Shown one piece after another: positions 1 to 7,446 of a DNA stretch of 10,175 bases. Within the stretch, counting starts at the first letter, position 1. Each line of letters starts with the position of its first letter. The notes under the pieces are model-generated. The model made no database searches. It had not been told where the DNA came from and saw nothing but the letters and a program-made list of their open reading frames with translations. This DNA is from an uncultured Gemmatimonadota bacterium. GTDB lineage: Bacteria; Gemmatimonadota; Gemmatimonadetes; Longimicrobiales; Gaopeijiaceae. Made by a program: the position numbers and the translations under genes. The DNA is taken from assembly GCA_937136445.1 (NCBI GenBank), contig CAKZOQ010000289.1, forward strand, positions 1-10,175, written 5' to 3'.

Positions 1-58
1 CCTCCAGCGGGTGCTGGAGCGTGCAAGGGACGGCCGGATCCTGCCCGAGCGCGCCTGA
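1..58 (+). CDS. 3' end of an upstream gene, possibly a PadR-type regulator (partial)
   Basis: The frame starting at base 2 is open and ends in TGA at 56-58, giving the tail LQRVLERARDGRILPERA. Only 3 bases separate this stop from the ATG of the ADOP permease, so the two genes are probably co-transcribed and translationally coupled. In Acidobacteriota and Gemmatimonadota, ADOP permeases commonly follow a PadR-family repressor gene, and a short helical, Arg-rich tail would suit one. The 18 visible residues cannot identify a family. The coding call is moderate and the PadR suggestion is context only. Confidence 0.5.
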   Translation, partial: LQRVLERARDGRILPERA

Positions 59-61
59 GCC

Positions 62-2737
62 ATGTACCGACTCCTCCTTCTTCTCTACCCCCGGGCCTTT
101 CGGGAGGAGCACGGCGAGGAGATGGCGGCCCTCTACCGGACCCGACTGAAGCGGGCGTCGGGTCGGTGGGCCCGTGCCGGGGTCCGCATGGACGCCGTGC
201 GCGACACGCTGACCAACGCCTGGGTGCTCCGGCGCCGGGCCCCACGATCCCGACCGACCTCCGACGACGGATGGACGATGACGACGATGCTGCAGGACCT
301 CCGGGACGCGCTGCGGGGCCTCGCCCGCTCTCCCTTCTTCGCGGTGAGCGCCGCGACCCTCCTGGCCATCGGCCTGGGGGTGAACATCGCAGTCTTCGCG
401 CTGGTGGATTCCCTCCTCTTCCGCCCGCCGCCCTGGGACGACCCCTCCCTCGTGGTCCAGGTCTACCAGGATTCGGACGATGGCGAGCCCAGCTCCAGCT
501 CCTTCCCGGCCTATCGGGACATGGCCGAGTCCCCGGTCTTCACCTCGGTGGCGGCCATGTCCCCCACCTTCTTCGATCCGCTGGTATGGACGGGGCCCGA
601 CGGCCCCCGGGAGCTCACGGCCGAGTACGCCACCGCCTCCTACCTGGAGGTGGTGGGCCTCTCGCCCCTGCGCGGTCGCTGGTTCGGACCGGAGCATGAC
701 GATCCCGGCGCCGCCCCGGTGGCAGTCCTCACCGCCCGGAGCTGGCGCACCCTCTTCGGAGCCGACCCCGACATCGTCGGCACGACCCTGACCCTGAACG
801 GCCAACCCGTCACCGTCGTCGGCGTCGGCCCCGAGGAGATCGACAGCAGCTATCCACCGCTGACCATCCACCTCTGGCTCTCCATCTCCACGACGCCCGT
901 GGGGGGCTCGTACCGGGTGACCAACCTGGATCGACGGCAGGACCACTGGTACGACGTCCGGGCGCGGCTGGCCGAAGGCGTCACGCCGGAACAGGCCCAG
1001 GCGGCCATGGATCGGCTGGCGGACCGTCTCGCCACCGAGTTCCCCGAGCTCAACGCTGGACGAGGCATCACCGTCTTCCCCTCGACGGAGATCCGACAGC
1101 ATCCTCAGGGGGACGGGGACCTCCGGATGGCCGGGTGGCTCCTCCTGGCCGTCGTCCTGACCGTCCTCCTCCTCACCTGCGCGAACCTGGCCAACCTCCT
1201 CCTGGTCCGCGGACTGGGCCGCTCCGGGGAGATGGCCGTGCGGCGGGCGCTCGGGGCGGGGCGCAGCCGGGTGGCGAGGCTCTTCTTGCTGGAGTCCCTC
1301 GCGCTGTCGGTGCTCGGCGGCGCCGGAGGCCTGCTCCTGGCCCGGTGGCTCCTGACCCTGGTGCCCCTGATCCCCATGGAGGTCCCCGGAGGCGTCCTGG
1401 CCGCCATGGCCGTGGACGGTCGGGTCCTGGCCTTCGTGGTGGCGCTCATCCTGGTGACGGCGCTGGTCTTCGGGCTGGTCCCGGCGGTGCGGTCGGCTCG
1501 CAGCGACGTCTCCGGCGCCCTCCGCGACCAGCAACGCGGGGGCTCGGGGAGCCGCGGAACCCTCCGGCTACGCAACGGTCTGGTGGCCGTCCAGGTGGCG
1601 GCCTCCCTGGTCCTCGTCCTGGGCACCGGGCTCCTGGGTCGGAGCCTCGCCGCCCTCCAGGACACCGACACCGGGATGGACCAGGACCGGGTGGCCTGGG
1701 TGCAGGCGAGCCTGGCTCAGGCGGGCCTCCAGGGCGAAGAGGCGCGCGTGGCCCTGACGACCCTCCTGGAGCGCGTCTCCGCCCTGCCCTCCGTGGAGAC
1801 GGCGGCCGTCACCTCCCGACTCCCGGCCCAGGGAGGTGGGAGTACGACCACCGTGGTGGATGGCTACGCCCCGGCCAGCGGCACCGAGGCGGTGGAGCTC
1901 GATTTCGCCGTGGTGAGCGACGACTACTTCCAGGCGCTGGGCATCCCCCTGGTGGCCGGTCGCGGCTTCGGACCGGACGACGTCCCGGGCGCAGCCCCCA
2001 ACATCGTGGTGAACGAAGCGGCAGCCCGTCTCTTCTGGGGAGACCCTCAAGCGGCGTTGAGCGGGCGCACCCGGGGCCAGACGTCGGATACCTGGCGCTC
2101 GGTGGTGGGCGTCGTCGGAGACGTCCCCGTGGGGTCGTTGGGCGAGGCCCCTCGGCCCATGATGTACTTCTCCGCCCGGCAGTCGGGCATCGGGTCGCCG
2201 TACCTGGTGGTCCGCACCCCCACCGGCGACCCCACCGACCTGCTCCCCGCCCTCCGTCGCGAGGTGACGGCGGTGCGGGCCTCCCTCACCGTCCGGGCCC
2301 AGGGGACGCTCCGTAGCCACCTGGGGGAGAGCCTGGCCACCCCACGGATGGCGGCGCTCCTGGTCGGCGGGTTTTCGCTGCTGTCCCTGATCCTGGCGGG
2401 CCTGGGGATCTACGCGGTGGTCTCCTTCAGCGTGGCTCGACGCACCAACGAGTTGGGCATCCGTATGGCGCTGGGTGCCGGCCGGGCCCGGGTCGTGTCC
2501 ATGGTCCTTCGGGAAATGGTGGGGACGGTGGCGCTGGGCGTCGGCGCGGGGCTGGGTCTCGCCTGGCTCGCCGCAGGGCGCCTGGAGGGACTCCTCTACG
2601 GGGTGGAGATCCTGAGTCCCCTCACGCTGGCGGGTGCCATCCTCTTTCTCACGGCGGTGGCGGGGCTCGCGGCGTGGGTCCCGGCCCGGCGGGCGGCGCG
2701 GACCGACCCGGTGGAGGCCCTCCGCGCGGAGGGCTGA
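62..2737 (+). CDS. ADOP-family ABC transporter permease (MacB/FtsX type, duplicated)
   Basis: Inner-membrane permease of the acidobacterial duplicated orphan permease (ADOP) type, 891 residues, which is the normal full length. Residues 1-55 form a prefix segment (YRLLLLLYPRAFREEHGEEM) seen in many ADOPs. The permease core starts near residue 76, with TM1 at about 92-119. The first MacB-like periplasmic domain spans about 125-350 and is followed by an FtsX module (TMs near 357-384, 404-438, 452-476) with CANLANLLLVRG at 373-384 and the cytoplasmic EMAVRRALGAGR at 390-401. TM5 (about 505-527) opens the second half: periplasmic domain 535-755, then an FtsX module with ELGIRMALGAGR at 797-808 and the terminal ARRAARTDPVEALRAE. 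The family is thought to work with an ATPase encoded elsewhere; none is seen here, and the substrate is unknown. The ATG at 62 is chosen because it keeps the prefix segment and lies 3 bases after the previous stop. Confidence 0.95.
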   Translation: MYRLLLLLYPRAFREEHGEEMAALYRTRLKRASGRWARAGVRMDAVRDTLTNAWVLRRRAPRSRPTSDDGWTMTTMLQDLRDALRGLARSPFFAVSAATLLAIGLGVNIAVFALVDSLLFRPPPWDDPSLVVQVYQDSDDGEPSSSSFPAYRDMAESPVFTSVAAMSPTFFDPLVWTGPDGPRELTAEYATASYLEVVGLSPLRGRWFGPEHDDPGAAPVAVLTARSWRTLFGADPDIVGTTLTLNGQPVTVVGVGPEEIDSSYPPLTIHLWLSISTTPVGGSYRVTNLDRRQDHWYDVRARLAEGVTPEQAQAAMDRLADRLATEFPELNAGRGITVFPSTEIRQHPQGDGDLRMAGWLLLAVVLTVLLLTCANLANLLLVRGLGRSGEMAVRRALGAGRSRVARLFLLESLALSVLGGAGGLLLARWLLTLVPLIPMEVPGGVLAAMAVDGRVLAFVVALILVTALVFGLVPAVRSARSDVSGALRDQQRGGSGSRGTLRLRNGLVAVQVAASLVLVLGTGLLGRSLAALQDTDTGMDQDRVAWVQASLAQAGLQGEEARVALTTLLERVSALPSVETAAVTSRLPAQGGGSTTTVVDGYAPASGTEAVELDFAVVSDDYFQALGIPLVAGRGFGPDDVPGAAPNIVVNEAAARLFWGDPQAALSGRTRGQTSDTWRSVVGVVGDVPVGSLGEAPRPMMYFSARQSGIGSPYLVVRTPTGDPTDLLPALRREVTAVRASLTVRAQGTLRSHLGESLATPRMAALLVGGFSLLSLILAGLGIYAVVSFSVARRTNELGIRMALGAGRARVVSMVLREMVGTVALGVGAGLGLAWLAAGRLEGLLYGVEILSPLTLAGAILFLTAVAGLAAWVPARRAARTDPVEALRAEG

Positions 2738-2763
2738 CCCGGCCGGAGGGCTGACCCGGCCGG
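2727..2763. repeat. 17-bp tandem duplication across the ADOP stop codon
   Basis: The unit GGAGGGCTGACCCGGCC occurs at 2728-2744 and again, without mismatch, at 2745-2761. The period-17 match runs from 2727 to 2763. The first copy contains the ADOP stop codon TGA (2735-2737); the second copy repeats it in another frame. It looks like a recent replication-slippage duplication. Because it begins in the last codons and extends past the stop, it leaves the protein unchanged. Confidence 0.8.
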
Positions 2764-2780
2764 TCGGCCGACGCCCGACC
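2762..2780. terminator. Possible bidirectional hairpin between convergent genes
   Basis: GGTCGG at 2762-2767 pairs with CCGACC at 2775-2780 around a 7-base loop. It sits in the 56-base gap between the stop codons of the convergent ADOP and HD genes, where a shared terminator would be expected. There is no T-rich tract on either side and the stem is only 6 bp. An alternative 10-base palindrome (GTCGGCCGAC, 2763-2772) competes with it. The call rests mostly on position. Confidence 0.3.
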
Positions 2781-2793
2781 TCCGTCGCCTGGC

Positions 2794-3387
2794 CTAGCTT
2801 CCACCTGCCAGCGCACGGTCCACGACCTCCACCACCCAGGGCCAGAGCTCGGGGAGGGCTTCCCGGATGGGGTCCTGCCGCTGGAGGATGGCCGCTCGGG
2901 ACACCGAATGCTCGATCCAGGTGCCGCCCCCGTTGTGGTGGTTCTGGAGGACGCCGGACAGCCGGTCCAGCGCGTTGGCGAAGCGGGCCTCGGCGCTCTC
3001 CCCTGCCTCGAACTCCTCCCAGAGCGCCTGGAGCCCCTCCGACTGATCGGCCGGCAGGAGTCCGAAGATCCGCTCGGCGGCGGCCTGCTCCCGCTCCTCC
3101 TTGTCGTGGTGCGCCTCGAGGTCGAAGGCGAAGGTGTCGCCGGCATCGATCTCCACCACGTCGTGGACCACCACCATCTTCACCACCCGGAGGAGATCCA
3201 CCCCGGCCTCGGCGTGCTCGGCCAGGAGGGTGGCCATGACCGCCAGGTGCCAGGAGTGCTCCGCCGAGTTCTCCCTGCGGGAGCCGTCCCCCACCTCCGT
3301 GCGTCGCAGGACCCGCTTCAGTCGGTCCACCTCCAGGAGGAAGTCGAGCTGGCGGGCGAGGCGGGCAGAGACGTCCCCTTGGGCCAT
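2794..3387 (-). CDS. HD-domain phosphohydrolase (YfbR/HDDC2-like)
   Basis: Probable cytosolic, metal-dependent phosphohydrolase of the HD_3 group, whose best-known members are the 5'-deoxynucleotidase YfbR and HDDC2. The product has 197 residues, the family's usual size. It opens with LDFLLEVDRLKRVLRRT (14-30) and then shows the expected metal and catalytic residues: H44, H75-D76, E79, D84 and D141. The spacing from D76 to E79 and D84 is the same as from D69 to E72 and D77 in YfbR as I recall it. No signal peptide or membrane segment is seen. Nucleotide substrate specificity is inferred from the family. The start is uncertain: the ATG at 3387 follows GAGG and begins like homologues. A GTG at 3399 overlaps the upstream stop as GTGA, 10 bases after AGGAGG, and would add four residues. 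The gene is the second of a two-gene unit with the DUF885-like gene. Confidence 0.88.
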   Translation of the reverse strand: MAQGDVSARLARQLDFLLEVDRLKRVLRRTEVGDGSRRENSAEHSWHLAVMATLLAEHAEAGVDLLRVVKMVVVHDVVEIDAGDTFAFDLEAHHDKEEREQAAAERIFGLLPADQSEGLQALWEEFEAGESAEARFANALDRLSGVLQNHHNGGGTWIEHSVSRAAILQRQDPIREALPELWPWVVEVVDRALAGGS

Positions 3388-3395
3388 GGCCTCCC

Positions 3396-5069
3396 TCACC
3401 GCCACGGCGCCTCCTGAGGCTCCGCACCCACCTCCAGGATGGGGTCCTTCTCCCCCGTCATCGCCCAGCGCACCAGCACGGTCGGGATCACGCCCTCGGC
3501 GTAGAAGTCGTCGAAGAACCTCTTCACCGTGAAGTCCCCGCCCTCCTGCAGCGCCTCCGCAGCCAGGAGCTCCTCGATCTGGATCTTCCCGGCGACGTAG
3601 CTGGTCCCGTAGCCGGGCTGACGCAGATAGAGGTGCTGCTCGCCCCGAACCAGATCCCCGTCGGGGAGCCACCCCCGAGGGGTCCACTCGCCTGCGAACT
3701 CCACCGCGCGCTCCATGTCCCACTCGTTCCCGTGGAGCATGAGGCCGGAGGTGGCCCGTGCCGCCCGCTGCGCCAGCATGATCCACACCAGCTCACGGGC
3801 CCTGGGCGAGTTGTCGTCCAGAAGTCCCAGGTGCATGAACATCTCCTCCACGCCGGTGGCCAGACCCTCGGACCGGTGGTCGTAGATGTTGGAGAGGGAA
3901 GGGGTGGCGCGGATGGGGCTGGGGTGGGGATCCTCCTCCATGCGGGCCAGCTCGATCCAGTGGTGCATGTGGGGCCGGAAGGCATCGGGATCCCGATAGA
4001 TGACCTCGCTGAAGAAGTTGCGGATCTCTCCGGGCTCCGCCGGCGTGAAGGTCCCCATCCGGGCGCGCAGGGCGGCGTCCATCCAGGGCTGGACGGTCTC
4101 AACCTCCTCTCGCTCGAGGAACTCCATGTACATGTCCACCGAAGCGTTCAGCCGTCGATCGTACTCCTCCCGGGTGGCGATGCGCTCGAGCTCGGGGAGG
4201 TCCCGGTTGCGGTTCTCCTCCAGCCGGAGGGAGCTGTGGGACCGGGCGAGCTCCCGACGCATGAGGGTCACCTGCTCCGCCCAGGAGTAGGGCGAGAGCT
4301 TCACCTGGTGCATGTACCAGGTGTAGGCCTCGGCCCCCAGCCCCGAGGGGCCGTACTTCCCCGGCAGCTCCGACTCGATCCAGTCGGCGAACACCTCGGA
4401 GGCCCGGGCGCCCTCCTCCAGCGCGTCGTCCAGCGCCGTCGAGGTCCCCGCCACCCGTTGGGCGTAGCTGCGGAGGTCCGCGGCCTGGCCCCGGAAGGAG
4501 CGGATCCCCGCCTCCCACAGGTCCCGGGCATTGCTCCCCGCCAGGTTGCCACGAGCCTGCTCCAGCACCGCCGGGATCGCTCCGAAGCGACGGGCCAGCT
4601 CCTGGGCATCCCCCTCCGAAAGAGGATGATCGTAGGTCCAGGTGTCGATCCAGCCGTGCATGACCGCGCCCTCGTGGGCGGGGACGTCGGAGCGGGACGG
4701 GAACACCATGACGTAGAAGGCCGGATCCCGGGCCCAGGGCCGCCGAAGTCGATGGTCGAAGTCGAGTCCGTTCATCTCGGCACGAATCAGGTGCCAGTCG
4801 ATCTCATGGGCCACCGGCCACCCGTCCCGCTCGAAGCCCCAGAGCCGTTCCTTCCAGTCGACGAGCGCCTCCGCTTGTCGCGCCATGGCCTCCGGCGTGT
4901 AGTCGGGGACGCCGTCGACGACGTCGGGTCGCTCGAAGTCCCGCCACTCGTGGAAGAAGGACACGAGCTCGGCGTGGGTAGACTGCGCAGGGGCGCTGGC
5001 CGGGAGGAAGGCAGCCAGCCCGGCGGCTCCCGCGCAGAGGAACCTCCGGAGGGGAAGGAGCTGAGGCAT
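3396..5069 (-). CDS. Exported DUF885-like protein lacking the HE..PGHH signature
   Basis: A 557-residue exported protein. Residues 1-28 form a Sec signal peptide: a basic LRR, a hydrophobic stretch, then SAPA before Q, with no lipobox. The body resembles DUF885, a family of zincin-like secreted hydrolases or peptidases. Supporting blocks are GLGAEAYTWYM near 243-253; SEGLATGVEEMF near 400-411, in place of the usual EGWA-Y-E; ATSGLMLHGNEWDMERA near 439-455; RQPGYGTSYVAGK near 483-495; and FFDDFYAEGVIP near 518-529. Where most members carry HE-x-x-P-G-H-H, this protein reads RPHMHHWIEL (365-374), so the HE pair appears to be missing. It may be inactive or use other residues. The start is the ATG at 5067-5069 because it gives the signal peptide; an open extension to 5285 would overlap the divergent gene. 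The stop at 3396-3398 abuts the HD gene, suggesting one transcript. Family membership is moderate and activity is unknown. Confidence 0.8.
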   Translation of the reverse strand: MPQLLPLRRFLCAGAAGLAAFLPASAPAQSTHAELVSFFHEWRDFERPDVVDGVPDYTPEAMARQAEALVDWKERLWGFERDGWPVAHEIDWHLIRAEMNGLDFDHRLRRPWARDPAFYVMVFPSRSDVPAHEGAVMHGWIDTWTYDHPLSEGDAQELARRFGAIPAVLEQARGNLAGSNARDLWEAGIRSFRGQAADLRSYAQRVAGTSTALDDALEEGARASEVFADWIESELPGKYGPSGLGAEAYTWYMHQVKLSPYSWAEQVTLMRRELARSHSSLRLEENRNRDLPELERIATREEYDRRLNASVDMYMEFLEREEVETVQPWMDAALRARMGTFTPAEPGEIRNFFSEVIYRDPDAFRPHMHHWIELARMEEDPHPSPIRATPSLSNIYDHRSEGLATGVEEMFMHLGLLDDNSPRARELVWIMLAQRAARATSGLMLHGNEWDMERAVEFAGEWTPRGWLPDGDLVRGEQHLYLRQPGYGTSYVAGKIQIEELLAAEALQEGGDFTVKRFFDDFYAEGVIPTVLVRWAMTGEKDPILEVGAEPQEAPWR

Positions 5070-5078
5070 GGGGGAACA

Positions 5079-5098
5079 CTCCCGGGTAGCTCCGGGAG
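5079..5098 (-). promoter_or_regulatory. Hairpin overlapping the Shine-Dalgarno of the DUF885-like gene
   Basis: Read on the - strand, CTCCCGG (5098-5092), loop AGCTAC, then CCGGGAG (5085-5079) form a perfect 7-bp GC-rich stem. The GGGAG of the 3' arm is the only good Shine-Dalgarno match upstream of the ATG, 9 bases before it. Folding would hide the ribosome binding site, so the hairpin could dampen translation. The sequence and spacing are visible; the regulatory role is inferred. Confidence 0.45.
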
Positions 5099-5263
5099 CC
5101 TCATGGCGAAAGGGGCTTCGATCCGGTCCGGCCCAGGATGGGCGCCGGAGCCGCTCGAGGGCAACCCGCGCGCGGCGGGAGCCCCTGACGAACCCGGCTG
5201 CTTCTCTCGTAGTCGACCCGTAGATTGACCTCACCACCGTCCCATCCGAGCCGTACGGACCCC
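5099..5263. promoter_or_regulatory. Divergent intergenic region with unassigned promoters
   Basis: This gap separates two genes transcribed away from each other, so it should hold a promoter for each. The only -10-like hexamer I see on the + strand is TAGATT at 5221-5226. It lies 37 bases before the ATG of the serine hydrolase and has no good -35 partner at 16-18 bases. I find no convincing sigma-70 promoter for the - strand. No open frame with coding character and no RNA gene is apparent. Confidence 0.3.
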
Positions 5264-7363
5264 ATGACCCGATCTCCCGCCCCACCGCTCGCCGCCCTCG
5301 TCCTCCTGGCCGCCGTCGCGGCCCCGTCGCTGTGCGCCCAGCAGCCCACCTCCCTCTCCGCCGGCCAGACCGTGGAAGGCCCGTTGGCCCCCGGGGACAC
5401 CGTTACCTACACGCTGGAGGTGGGAGACGACTGGTGGATCCGTGGACGCGTGGTCCAGGAAGGAATCGACGCCTGGGTCCGGCTGGTGGACGCCGAGGGG
5501 AACCAGCGCCGCAACCTGCCGGGGCGCGACCGGGGCGTCGATCGCTTCTACATGGTGGCGGAGGAGAGCCCGGGAAGCTGGGAGCTTCAGATCGTCGGCA
5601 TGACGGACGGTGCCGAGCCGACGGACCAGCCGGGCCCTGCGGGCGTGATGGCCGGCGCCACCGGGGCCGGCCGGTACCGCCTGACCCTGGATGCTCTCGA
5701 GGCGTTGGAGACCGATCCCGAAGCCCTCACCGAGCAGCTTCTCAACCACTACGACGGCTCCGACATGCCGGGGGCGGCCGTGCGGGTCTGGCGCGGGGGA
5801 GAGACCCGCTACACCGGAGCCTGGGGGATGGCGAATCTGGCCTACGACATCCCATGGTCCCCCGATACCCGTACCAACATCGGCTCCACCTCCAAGCAGT
5901 TCACCGCCTTCGCCGTTCGCCTCCTGGCCGAACGCGGCCATCTCTCCCTGGACGACCCGGTACGAGCCTACGTGCCGGAGCTTCCGGCCTTCGACGACAC
6001 CGTCCGGGTCCGGCATCTCCTGACCCATACCACCGGCTACCGGGAGATCTTCAACCTCCTCCTCATGACCGGACGCCGCATCGGGGACGGCGACTACGTG
6101 GGTCGGGAGGAGGTCATCGACGTCGTGCAGGCCCAACCCGCCCTCCAGAACGCGCCCGGTGCCGAGTGGAACTACAACAACACCGCGTTCGCACTGGCAG
6201 CGCTCATCGTGGAACGGATCTCCGGCCAGACGTTTCCGGACTTCATGCGCGAGAACCTCTTCGAGCCCCTGGGCATGACCCGGACGCTGGTCCGCCCCCA
6301 CGCCGAGGCCATCGTCCATGAGCGGAGCATGGGGTACGCCCCTGCGGACGAGGGCGGCTTCCGTGAGATCCGGGATCTGGGCGCCGCCCTGGGTGCGGGG
6401 GCCATCTATTCCACCGTGGAAGACCTCCAGCGGTGGGCGGAGAACTACTCGGAGCACCGGGTGGGTAGCGCCGCCCTGGTGGACGACATGACCACCTCGT
6501 TCGTCACCACCACGGGGGACACCACCGGCTACGGGCTGGGGCTCTTCGTGGACGAGCAGCGGGGGCTTCGGCGCGTCCATCACGGCGGGGCGGACATCGC
6601 CCACCGCTCCATGCTGGCGATGTACCCGGAGATCGACGCTGGCATCACGGTGCAGAGCAACCATGCCGGCTTCGACTCGGGGGTCGCCTTCCGCCTCGCC
6701 GCCGCCTTCTTCGCGGACGCCATGGAGCCGGAGGAGAGCGAAGCCGTGGCCCAGGGCGAGACCTTCGACGCAGCGAGCTACGAGCCCGAGGCCTTCGACG
6801 CCGTCACAGGGGACTACGCCCTGGACGCCAATCCGGCCTTCGTGATCACGCTCTCCAGGGAGGGCGAGGCGCTCTACGCACAGGCCACGGGCCAGCAGGC
6901 GTTCGAGCTGACCCCGACCTCCGACACCACCTTCGCGCTCCAGGGCCTGGATGCGTCCCTCACCGTGGTGCGCGACGGCGAGGCGATGCCGCCGGAGGCC
7001 ATCGTCCTGCACCAGGGTGGGCAGAACCAGCGCGCCTCGCGGGTGGAGACGTCCGCCGATGCGGGCTGGCCGCCTTCGGAGGAGGCTCTGGAGGCCTTCG
7101 CCGGCCGCTACCTTTCCGAGGAGGTGGAGACCTTCTTCACCATCCGGGTCGAGGACGACGGCGAAGGAGGAGCCGGCCTCATCCTCGACCAGCGGCGCAT
7201 GGGGGAGATGGCGCTGGATCCTGGCTCCCCGGATGCCTTCGTGGCCACGACGCCGGGCGGACCGCTGCAGATCGCCTTCGAACGCGATCGGGCCGGGCAG
7301 GTGATCGCCTTCTACATGAGCAACGGTCGGACCCGAGACGTACGCTTCCAGAGGATCCGCTAG
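5264..7363 (+). CDS. Exported serine hydrolase, beta-lactamase-related (class C/PBP-like) with accessory domains
   Basis: A 699-residue exported enzyme. Residues 1-25 form a signal peptide (LAALVLLAAVAAPSLCA). Residues 28-143 look like a beta-sandwich of the bacterial pre-peptidase (PPC) type, with the phrase LSAGQTVEGPLAPGDTVTYTL. The catalytic domain (about 155-490) has the three class C signatures in order: S208-x-x-K211 (STSK), Y304-N-N306 and H439-H-G441. S208 should be the nucleophile. Family members include D-aminopeptidases, esterases and PBP4*-like peptidases. True beta-lactamase activity is unlikely and the substrate is unknown. Two C-terminal modules follow: one like DUF3471 (about 508-595, FDAVTGDYAL) and a second, similar lipocalin-like module (about 606-699, LEAFAGRYL). 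The ATG at 5264 is preferred over an in-frame TTG at 5225 because it starts directly at the signal peptide. It heads a + strand series of three exported proteins. Confidence 0.92.
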   Translation: MTRSPAPPLAALVLLAAVAAPSLCAQQPTSLSAGQTVEGPLAPGDTVTYTLEVGDDWWIRGRVVQEGIDAWVRLVDAEGNQRRNLPGRDRGVDRFYMVAEESPGSWELQIVGMTDGAEPTDQPGPAGVMAGATGAGRYRLTLDALEALETDPEALTEQLLNHYDGSDMPGAAVRVWRGGETRYTGAWGMANLAYDIPWSPDTRTNIGSTSKQFTAFAVRLLAERGHLSLDDPVRAYVPELPAFDDTVRVRHLLTHTTGYREIFNLLLMTGRRIGDGDYVGREEVIDVVQAQPALQNAPGAEWNYNNTAFALAALIVERISGQTFPDFMRENLFEPLGMTRTLVRPHAEAIVHERSMGYAPADEGGFREIRDLGAALGAGAIYSTVEDLQRWAENYSEHRVGSAALVDDMTTSFVTTTGDTTGYGLGLFVDEQRGLRRVHHGGADIAHRSMLAMYPEIDAGITVQSNHAGFDSGVAFRLAAAFFADAMEPEESEAVAQGETFDAASYEPEAFDAVTGDYALDANPAFVITLSREGEALYAQATGQQAFELTPTSDTTFALQGLDASLTVVRDGEAMPPEAIVLHQGGQNQRASRVETSADAGWPPSEEALEAFAGRYLSEEVETFFTIRVEDDGEGGAGLILDQRRMGEMALDPGSPDAFVATTPGGPLQIAFERDRAGQVIAFYMSNGRTRDVRFQRIR

Positions 7364-7446
7364 GGGCCCCGCCTGGAATGATCCCTGCATCCCCTCTCGT
7401 GGTGCATACGAGTCGCTCGACTGTGCCTCCCACGTACGGGACCACG

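Noticed and set aside
1568..3427. A 619-codon open frame on the - strand across the ADOP end and the HD gene
   Set aside because: It is in codon register with the ADOP gene, covers a real gene in another frame and has a low-complexity Gly/Arg-rich translation.
3388..3786. Long upstream extension of the HD gene
   Set aside because: It overlaps the coding region of the DUF885-like gene and has Arg/Gly-rich shadow composition. HD homologues begin close to LDFLLEVDRLK.
3633..5228. A 531-codon + strand open frame opposite the DUF885-like gene
   Set aside because: It has the same codon-register mirror effect. The opposite strand has a signal peptide and family blocks, and this frame has none.
5225..5230. 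TTGACC as a -35 box for the serine hydrolase
   Set aside because: No -10-like hexamer occurs 16-18 bases downstream, and the transcript would start almost at the ATG.
5070..5285. N-terminal extension of the DUF885-like gene up to 5285
   Set aside because: It would put 72 non-conserved residues before an evident signal peptide and overlap the start of the divergent gene.
5231..7390. A 719-codon open frame antisense to the serine hydrolase
   Set aside because: Its codons lie exactly opposite the sense codons (same register), so it stays open merely because TTA, CTA and TCA are avoided in a GC-rich gene. The translation is rich in Gly, His and Arg and shows no domain.
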